64,000 nucleotides of DNA from Pinguiococcus pyrenoidosus (taxonomy: Eukaryota > Sar > Pinguiophyceae > Pinguiochrysidales > Pinguiochrysidaceae), in NCBI GenBank assembly GCA_019677205.1, contig JAAMXY010000383.1, forward strand, positions 41,137 through 105,136, given 5' to 3'. The notes beneath the pieces are model-generated. The model made no database searches, had not been told where the DNA came from, and saw only the letters and a program-made list of their open reading frames with translations. Below, piece after piece: positions 55,946 to 64,000 of the stretch (position 1 is its first letter; every line of letters starts with the position of its first letter). The translations under genes were made by a program, and so were the position numbers.

Positions 55946-57771
55946 CTACATGTCGGTGATGGCGTCCGACGGCAGCGCCCATTTGGGTTGCTTCACGAGC
56001 TTCATCGACATCCTCAGCGCCCAGTCATGAAAGCGGTACAACATGCCGCCAACCACCGGCCATCTTGCCAGGCGGCAGTACCAGGAAACCATCGAGAGCA
56101 CAAGGCGAGCTTTCATCCGACCGAGCCACGCAGTCCACGACTGCTTCGGCAGTAGCTCTCGGAGGCCGAGCTCGTCCGTCCATTCGGACCCCAGCAGAGC
56201 TTCGAAGAGTCTCACGCGATCCGCTGCAATGGGAGGAAAGCTTAGCGCGAAGAAACGGCTGTGAATCTGAGACACGCAGAAGCGCTGGGAAGAACGTACT
56301 CCTCATGTGAAGCAGAGCCTACTCACCAGTTGATCTAGCATATCCCTCCGAATGCCGTGGATACCGCATGACGCTCGGTGCTCCGATGAGCCGCTTGGCA
56401 ACTTCCCGAGCGCCCTCGTCCGGCTGCATCGTGTGCATCACGACCGACTCCAGGGCCGCCTTCGCCTTAAGTACGCTACTGTCACACCAGTTTAGGCCAT
56501 CTTGCACGCCCAGGTAGTAGCCGATGACGCGCCACAGATGCAAGTAGTCCTCGACCTCTTTGTGATCGAGGCTGCTCCCGAGAAGCCCTTCAACGCCATA
56601 CACGACGTTGACGCTGAAGCCCAAGAGCGTGACGCCGAGATCCTCTTGGTTGATGGGGACGCCATACTCCGCCACGTCGTAGGACGAGGTGCCGTTCTTT
56701 GCCCTCTCGATAATGCGGCGGCGAACCCAGGCGTGGAGCAGGCGCACCCGGAGGCAATACAACCACCCTTCGTTGCCCGGGCGCAAGCTCTGCCCCACGC
56801 TCCTGCTGAAGACGGCCCGCAAAGCCTTCTTGGAATCGGTGCTCTCCTCGTCCGCATTCCGATTCGCCATTGACTGCGCCTTCTTTGAACCAACGTCCGC
56901 GATCACAGCTCCATGTCTGCTGCAGCAGGCTGCATTCATGGAACCACCCATACAAATGAGGCCAAACCGTCCAACGCGAGATGGCCTCTCCAACTTCCGC
57001 AGGTACGTACCGGATACGAAGAAGCCCGTCTCAAGAACGCGACGTGTAGTTGCCCGGGGATTCGCCTCCGTCAAGTAGCCCGTCTCCTTGAGAACCGCCA
57101 CGATCTTCGGGATCGAGAAGCCGGGCACCAGCGACGCCATGAAGAGCAGCATCGCGGCCGACGGAAAGTATCTCGTGAAGAATTCCTGACCTCGCTGCAC
57201 TCGTCCCCAGTCGACCCATTCCGGCTCCGTCAGTACAGAGCAGAGAAATGCCCGGCACGGCCCTTGGACGTCATCGTGCGGGCTCTGGGAGCGAAAAAGT
57301 TCGTCAACACCGTTCTCCCGGGCCTTCACGGTGATGAAGCTCAAGTCCTCCAGGGATGACTTGCACCCCGCCCCCTCCAAAATTGCTTCCAAAATGGATC
57401 CCGGTCCTCGCAGCTTGCCTGCCTTGCCCAGAGCCTCCAAGGCGGCGTCCGCCACGTCATCCCCGGCCTGCCTCAAAGGTTCCAACTCGCCTGAGGGGGT
57501 TCTGCTATAAGCCCGACGGATCCATGGGCCCAAACATTGCTTCAAACGTACTCTCAGTCATGTGATGCGGCCCCCACGGAGCGAGGAAGCCATACTTCTC
57601 CACCAGAACGCTGTTGTCTCGAGGCAGAGCGCTGGGAGAGGTGCCTTCCAGATCCCGCGCGCCGCCTTCTAGGCTTCTCACAACGGTGACCTTGGTCTCC
57701 CCCGGCCGCCATGACACGACTGGACGGTCTCCAAAGCCGAATGGGCAGTGGCCGCGCACCTGCTGCAGCAT
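55946..57771 (-). CDS. MpaB/latex-clearing-protein-type oxygenase (DUF2236 family)
   Basis: Exons 57771-57552, 57490-56327 and 56223-55946 join in phase to 553 aa. The N-terminal motif EKYGFLAPWGPHHM is followed by DDVADAALEALGKAG, WVDWGRVQRGQEFFTRYFPS, RRVLETGFF, then RVRLLHAWVRR, which carries the conserved histidine taken as a haem ligand in this family, and YGVPINQEDLGVTLLGFS. The C-terminal exon is helical, with a hydrophobic patch suggesting membrane association. A further phase-1 intron is possible around 57006-56937, where the peptide is less conserved. Family members include fungal MpaB, an ER-membrane terpenoid-chain-cleaving oxygenase, and bacterial rubber oxygenase; the substrate here is unknown. 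Head-to-head with the Roco gene, 204 bp. Confidence 0.7.
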
Positions 57772-57975
57772 CCTGCCCGGCCTCCCGAAAGGCCACGTAC
57801 CTTCCCCATATATGTCTGGGATGTGTGGACAGAGAAGTTCTGAATGGGTGGACGGACACGAGTGATGGAAATAGGATACAAGAGCTTCAGCGAAATTCGG
57901 AGGGCTGTATCTTGGCGCAATTGACTTCTGAGCAGAAAACGCCTCAAAACAACAACGTCAAAGCAGAGGAGAAAG

Positions 57976-60900
57976 ATGAGCGCGGACACCACTCTAGAAT
58001 GGCCTGAAGATTGTGGAGAAGAGGCGGAGTGGTGGGAATATGTGCGACAGACCCATGACAACAACGACGCCACGCTTGACCTGGGTGTCAAAAAACTTTC
58101 AGCAATTGCTGAAGGGTATGGAATACATCATGCGCAATTCCTCGAAGATCGCAACCCCCCACGCGTGCCCATGGGAGATACTGGCGTGAGAGTTCTGGTG
58201 GAGAAGGGACTGGCAAGCGTGCCATGGTTGACGGAGCTCCGAATTGGCAGCAACAACATCGGACCAGAAGGAATGGAAACCTTGGTGGAGAGAGGACTGC
58301 GAAGTGTTCCCCAGCTTTCAGTGCTGGTCCTCTTTGACAACCCTATTGGAGCTCAAGGAGCTGAGGCACTGGCAGAGCGGGGCCTGCCAAACATTCCGAG
58401 TCTTACAACGCTCGTCCTCTTCAGCAACTCCATCGGCGTTGAGGGCGCGAAGGCTCTGGCGGAGCGAGGCCTGCCGAGCGTGCGGCAGCTCACTCAGCTC
58501 AACCTTTCCCACAACTCCATCGGTGCTGAAGGCGCGAAAGCCCTGGCGGAGCGAGGACTGCCGAGCGTGCCGCAGCTCACTCAGCTCTACCTCTCCGGCA
58601 ACTCCACTGGCGCTGAAGGCGCGAAAGCCCTGGCGGAGCGAGGACTGCCGAGCGTGCCGCAGCTCACTCAGCTCGACCTTAGAAGCAACTCCATTGGCGA
58701 TGAAGGCACGAAAGCCCTGGCGGAGCGAGGACTGCCGAGCGTGCCGCAGCTCACTCAGCTCAACCTCGGAGGCAACTCCATTGGCGCTGAAGGCGCGAAA
58801 GCTCTGGCGGAGCAGGGACTGCCGAGCGTGCCGCAGCTCAGGAAGCTCAATCTTTGGAAAAACTCCATCGGCGCTGAAGGCGCGAAAGCTCTGGCGGAGC
58901 GAGGACTGCCGAGTGTGCCGAAGCTTTTGGAGCTCAATCTACGAGACAATGACGTTCGGTCCAAAGGGGCGGAAATGATTGTGTATAGTGGTTTGTCATC
59001 CATTCGGCAGCTTACTCTCCTCGACCTTCGTGGCAACAACATCGGAGATAGAGGCTTGAAAGCACTGGCGGAGCAAGGCCTGCCACTTTTGCCGCAACTT
59101 ACCATTCTGAATCTCGCCTACAACGAAATTCGGTCGAAAGGCGCAATCGATTTGGCTGTGCAAGGACTGCCGAGCGTTCCCAAGTTGGCCAAGCTGATGC
59201 TCCACGACAACAGCATCGGAGCTGCAGGCGCGAAAGCGCTAGCAGAGCAAGGATTTCCGAGCGTACCAGAGCTCTCTTACCTCGACATTAGCTTCAATCC
59301 TCTGGGATATGAAGGCATCAAAGCGTTGGCGGCACGGCTGCAGATCCTGGGACAGCTCACCCACCTGAATCTTCGCAACACCGGAACTACGGATGAAGGC
59401 TTGAAGTTCCTGGCAGAACATGGACTGTCAAGCGTGCCGTGGCTCAGTCACCTCAACCTATCTGAAAATCTTGTGGCCGATGAAGGTGTCAAAGCTTTGG
59501 CGGAGCGAGGACTGCCGACCGTGCCGCGGCTCACTCAGCTCGACCTTAGAGGCAACTCCATTGGCGATGAAGGCGCAAAAGCCTTGGCGGAGCGAGGACT
59601 GCCCAGCGTGCCGCAGCTCACTCAGCTTTACCTCTCCTACAATTCCATTGGCGATGAAGGCGCGAAAGCCCTGGCGGAGCGAGGACTGCCGAGCGTGCCG
59701 CAGCTCACTCAGCTTAATCTTGGGGCCAACTCCATTGACGCCGAAGGCTCAAAAGCCCTGGCGGAGCGAGGACTGCCGAGCGTGCCGCACCTTACTCAGC
59801 TCATTCTCTTCGAAAACGCCATTGGCGCTGAAAGCGCGAAAGCTCTGGCGGAGCGAGGACTGCCGAGCGTGCCGCAGCTTACTCAGCTCTACCTTGGAGG
59901 CAACTCCATTGGCGATGAAGGCGCGAAAGCCCTGGCGGAGCGAGGACTGCCGAGCGTGCCGCAGCTTACTCAGCTCGACCTTAGAAGCAACTCCATTGGC
60001 GCTGAAGGCGCGAAAGCTCTGGCGGAGCGAGGACTGCCGAGCGTGCCGCAGCTCACTCAGCTCGACCTTAGAAGCAACTCCATTGGCGACGAAGGCGCGA
60101 AAGCTCTGGCGGAGCGAGGACTGCCGAGCGTGCCGCAGATCACTCAGCTCGACATTAGGGGCAACGCCATTGGCGTTGTAGGCGCGAAAGCCCTGGCGGA
60201 GCGAGGACTGCCGAGCGTGCCGCACCTCACTCAGCTCTACCTCTCCGGTAACTCCATTGGCGCTGAAGGCGCGAGAGCCCTGGTGGAGCTAGGACTGCCG
60301 CGCGTGCCGCAGCTTACCCACCTCAGGCTTTCCAACAACGCCATTGGCGCTGAAGGCGCGAGAGCCCTGGCGGAGCGAGGACTGCCGAGCGTGCGGCAGC
60401 TCACTCAGCTCGGCCTTTCTCGCAACGCCATTGGCGCTGAAGGCGCGAAAGTTCTGGTGGAGCGAGGACTGCCGAGCGTGCCGCAGCTCACTCAGCTCGA
60501 CCTTAAAAGCAACTTCATTGGCGCTGAATGCGCGAGAGCTCTGGCGGAGCGAGGACTGAAGACCATGCCGCAGCTCACTCAGCTCAATCTTAGAGGCAAC
60601 TCCATTGGCGATGAAGGCGCGAAAGCCCTGGCGGAGCTAGGATTGCCGAGCGTGCCGCAGCTCACTCAGCTCGACCTTGGGGCCAACTCCTTTGGCGCTG
60701 AAGGCGCGACATCCCTGGCGAAGCGAGGACTGCCGCTGGTGCCGCAGCTCACTCAGCTCAACCTTGGAGGCAACTCCATTGGCGCTGACGGCGCGAAAGC
60801 TCTGGCGGAGCGAGGACTGCCGAGCGTGCCGCAGCTCACTCTGCTCGACCTTGGAGGCAACTCCATTGGCGCTGACGGCGCGACGGACCTGGCTGAGCGA

Positions 60901-63900
60901 GGACTGCCGAGCGTGCCGCAGCTCACTCTGCTCGACCTTGGGGGCAACGCCATTGGCGTTGAAGGCGCGAAAGCCCTGGTGGAGCGAGGACTGCCGAGCG
61001 TGCCGCAGCTCACTCAGCTCGACCTTGGGAGCAACTCCTTCGGCAATGAAGGCGCGAAAGCCCTGGCGGAGCGAGGACTGCCGAGCGTGCCGCAGCTCAC
61101 TCAGCTCAATCTTAGAGGCAACTCCATTGGCGATGAAGGCGCGAAAGCCCTGGCGGAGCGAGGACTGAAGACCGTGCCGCAGCTCACTCAACTCAACCTC
61201 AGAGGCAACTCCATTGGCGACGAAGGCGCGAAAGCCCTGGCGGAGCGAGGACTGCCGAGCGTGCCGCAGCTCACTCAGCTCTACCTTGGAGGCAACTTCA
61301 TTAGCGCTGACGGCGCGAAGGAGTTTGCAAGACTGCTGTTCGGGAATCCTCCACCGTCTTTGGAGCAATTGGGCGGAATCGAACTCCGTGACCATTTGGA
61401 CGCCATGAAGTTGCCGTCGGAGCTTCCCAACGATGGCAACGCCGACATTCTCAAGTATCTTCGGCTGGTCAAGAAGGTGCGACAATCCATCTGCAAATCC
61501 CACTAGTAGGTGTCAAACGTCTCAACCTCATGTCTTTCTCCTTAGGACGGCGTGAATATGCCCATTGCCAAAATCATCCTGACAGGCCCGCCTTGGGCCG
61601 GCAAGACGTGCTTGGTGCATCGTCTCGTGCACAAGAGCTTTCTGAAGAAGCGGCAAATGACACCTGGAGTCAGCCTCAAGTCCTGGAAGGTTCCTGACGC
61701 GGACGATTTGGAGTTCCTGTTCTATGATCTTGGCGGCCAGCCGGTGTATGCGACGACACATCGCTTGTTCCTGCACACAAGGGCCTGCTTCCTCGTGGTG
61801 TGGAATCCGAATGCTGAGCACGGGCTTTCACGGGTCCATGAATATGCTCGCGATCTTCTGGATGTTGTACCAGATGCCTTGCTGACGTTTGTGACGACAC
61901 ACGCAGACGAGGGTGCAGCAGAGCTTTTGGAAGATGAGCTCGAGACGCTGCAGAGCAGATACGGATCGCAGCGAGTCGCAGGCTATTTCCACATAGGCAA
62001 CGAGAACGCGTCCGGCATCGCTGATCTGCTTCAGCATCTCGTGAGCCTGGCGGGAGGCCTCAACGGCATGGACAGCCTCTTCCTTCCGTCGTACAAGACG
62101 CTGCGCGATCACATACAGCAGCAGCGATTGGAGCAGAGCTCGCCCTTGACGATCACAAGGAACGAATGGGATCGACTTGCAGAGGGCACAGGTGTACAAG
62201 GCTGGGAATGCGAACGAGCCTTGGGCTTGTTTCACGCTTTCGGGGAGGTACTCCGGCTTCCTCAAGGCAAGGTTCGCGAGGACGTTGTGATGTCTCCGCA
62301 ACGCTTCGCCAACGTCTTGGCGTGCATCATCAATGCAGAAAAGCTTCGCTGTGCATACTCACGGAGAGCTCTGCTGCGGCACTCGGAGACGGATCGGATA
62401 TGGAAGGACTACGACAGTCATCTGAGAGATGGCTTTCTGCAGTTCCTTCATGACAGTGATCTTGGTGTGCCCCTTCAGGACGAATCCGGCTCATTGGGTG
62501 CGAGTCTACTCTTCTCGATGCTCAGCGACATGTCTGGAGAGTCCAGCGCAATCTTCCGGAACCTTCGTGCCAGCTATCCGGAGATTCCTCAAGGTCTCAC
62601 GGTGAAGGTCAAGTTCAACTCGCTCCCACGACTCTTCGGACAGCGACTGCAGCGGCGCTTGATGCGCATCACCGAGGCAAACAGTTGGTGGAGGGAAGGG
62701 TGCGTAACGGTGCTGCAGGAGGATGCCACAGTCCGAGGCTTTGCACGGGTTGGGTATCACCGACGCGAGAGCGAGCTGTGTGTCGAGAACCACGGTCCGT
62801 CGATCCTGCTGGAAGACATTCTGTATGCGAGTCGGCAGTGCTTCCGTGGTTTCCCAACTGTGACGATTGAGGAAGTATGGATTCTCGCCGGTGGGACGCC
62901 TCTTTTCGTTGGTGGGAGTCAAACCAGCAGCACGCCGGACTACGATGGTGGACGAGCTCAGGAAGTCCGTGACATTTTGTACCGCATCGGCGTCATTGGA
63001 GAACCGGAAAGAGCAGAGGAGGCAAAAGGAGCGGAAGAGGCAAAAGGACAGCTGGGGTCACCCCCTGATTTGTCTCCGGAGATCAAGTTTCTTTGGAGGA
63101 AGATGCACGATGACTCCATCACCAGGAGTGACCTTCAGCGAGTTGCCCTACTTGCACTGCAGGAGCTGTGTATGCTGGGCGTCAAAGACTTTCAGCGGCA
63201 GAAGCTGGAGGCCCTTTGGGTGCTTCATTCGCAAGCAAACTCATCAAAGATGTTGGCAAGCCCGCTAAGGCCGCGTTATGGAATGCAATGGAAGCTGGAC
63301 AAGTCCATGTCGGAAGAGGTTGACTCGGTCCACGATGTGTGCTCAGCACATACGAGCTTGAACGAGGTGACGAGGCTTCTCCTTGAAAAGCTTAAGATTC
63401 GAATCCCGAATCAAGGCCATTTTCGTGGCGTCTACTGGAGATCACCAAGCGAAGCCATTTGCGAGGCCGTCGAGGAGAGCACAGAGGAAAACTACGGACA
63501 GATCCTCGACTCCGGCTTCTTCTCAGGAGTTTGGGTGCACGTAGAAGATCGGATGGCGTACCAGGTGGAAATCGTCAAGACATCTCTAGAAGGTAGTCTC
63601 GGCAAGCTCCAAGCAGACATTCAGCGGCACACGGGCGAGCTTTCTTCCGTGCTTCAAGACCTGTCGTGTGGTTTGGAGCAAAAGCCAAGCCGGTACATCA
63701 ACATGGTCCAGGCGCTACTTGATGCGTCCGAGAACACAAGGATGCAGCCTCCAACGCTGGCGTTGCTCTACCCAGCAGACCCGCCGTCGACAATTGATCC
63801 TACGACTTGGTTTGCCCAGGAGCTCAGTCTCACCTTTCTCTGCAGCGCCACCTTGAGACCGGCTCTCGATGATGACGGGAAGGTTGTGAAGTTCAAGATT

Positions 63901-64000
63901 CGCCAACCAAGTCAGTTTCTGCCGAGGGCATTTCCATACGTCAAGTTGGGCCTCGTAGTAGTGCAGGCGGCGCTGGAAAGTGGACGGCTTCGCGAGCATC
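57976..64000 (+). CDS. Roco protein: 36 leucine-rich repeats, Roc GTPase and COR domain (3' end beyond window)
   Basis: Exon 1 is 57976-61476; a 69-bp intron (61477-61545) removes several in-frame stops; exon 2 runs open from 61546 to the window edge. At least 1985 aa. A 78-residue N-terminal cap precedes 36 LRR units of 29 aa (58210-61338). After the splice the Roc domain has a P-loop GPPWAGKT (about 61585-61608), the G3 motif DLGGQ (about 61726) and the G4-like THAD (about 61897). The COR region follows, with more helical sequence to the edge; no kinase domain is seen in the window. Roco proteins are large GTPases that act as dimers in signalling, as in LRRK2. If the splice is wrong, the two parts would be an LRR protein and a separate Roc-COR gene. 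Confidence 0.8.
58210..61338 (+). repeat. Coding tandem repeat, 36 units of 87 bp (29-aa LRR)
   Basis: The consensus unit reads LPSVPQLTQLxLxxNSIGxEG then AKALAERG, a ribonuclease-inhibitor-like LRR. Units 3-8 and 15-36 are nearly identical even at silent sites, while units 1-2 and 9-14 are diverged (unit 13-14 is one residue short). The pattern points to recent duplication or conversion of the homogeneous blocks. Confidence 0.9.

Noticed and set aside
60637-61503. 288-codon minus-strand frame (also 59749-60225 minus, 58244-58978 plus and 59420-60181 plus)
   Set aside because: These are mirror or shifted readings of the 87-bp LRR repeat; their peptides repeat every 29 residues with no domain logic.

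Overview
The window is nuclear DNA of a eukaryote: compact, GC-rich, and split by small GT-AG introns, most of them 50-150 bp. I see no prokaryotic operons, insertion sequences, CRISPR arrays or convincing RNA genes. The gene content points to a flagellated, photosynthetic protist. One group of genes is ciliary or basal-body in type: an EF-hand/WD40 protein, an SFI1-like protein, a QRICH2/DUF4795-like protein and an EFHB/CFAP21-like protein. Another group is plastid-type: a tocopherol-cyclase family protein, an mTERF protein, an STN7/STN8-like thylakoid kinase and a possible red-chlorophyll-catabolite-reductase-like protein. Three of the plastid-type proteins begin with a secretory signal peptide, which suggests a complex (secondary) plastid reached through the ER. 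I cannot name the species.

Layout, left to right: tail of an unrecognised gene (1-1412, +); EF-hand/WD40 protein (1455-5327, -); tocopherol-cyclase-like (5945-7420, +); SFI1-like (7551-10352, -); giant alpha/beta-hydrolase-IQ-SAM-ankyrin protein (10778-17215, +); mTERF (17475-20385, -); bZIP (21952-22392, +); RNA polymerase I largest subunit (22919-28415, -); ribosomal protein S9/uS4 (28722-29448, +); membrane protein with a proline-rich tail (29786-31080, -); CCT-eta (32680-34784, +); plastid-type protein (35071-36127, -); eEF1B-gamma (36589-38143, -); DPM1 (38739-39701, +); ribosomal protein eL42 (40159-40473, -); STN-like kinase (41244-42752, +); QRICH2-like (42837-45294, -); EFHB-like (45877-47145, +); P5A ATPase (47334-51296, -); EAF6 (51499-52075, +); three small signal-peptide/coiled-coil/membrane-anchor genes (52161-53046 -, 53421-54371 +, 54527-55380 -); MpaB/Lcp-type oxygenase (55946-57771, -); and a Roco protein with 36 leucine-rich repeats followed by Roc and COR domains that runs off the right edge (57976->64000, +).

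The most striking large-scale feature is near-perfect strand alternation: 22 of 24 neighbouring gene pairs are in opposite orientation. Almost every gene therefore shares a head-to-head promoter on one side and a tight tail-to-tail junction (often 42-130 bp) on the other. Several head-to-head pairs join related functions (RNA polymerase I with uS4; QRICH2-like with EFHB-like; SFI1-like with the IQ/SAM protein). The least explained items are the trio of same-architecture secretory coiled-coil membrane proteins, the Roco gene with near-identical 87-bp repeats, and the giant IQ protein with an apparently inactive hydrolase domain.

Exon models were made by eye from splice sites, reading phase and conserved protein motifs. 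They need transcript confirmation.
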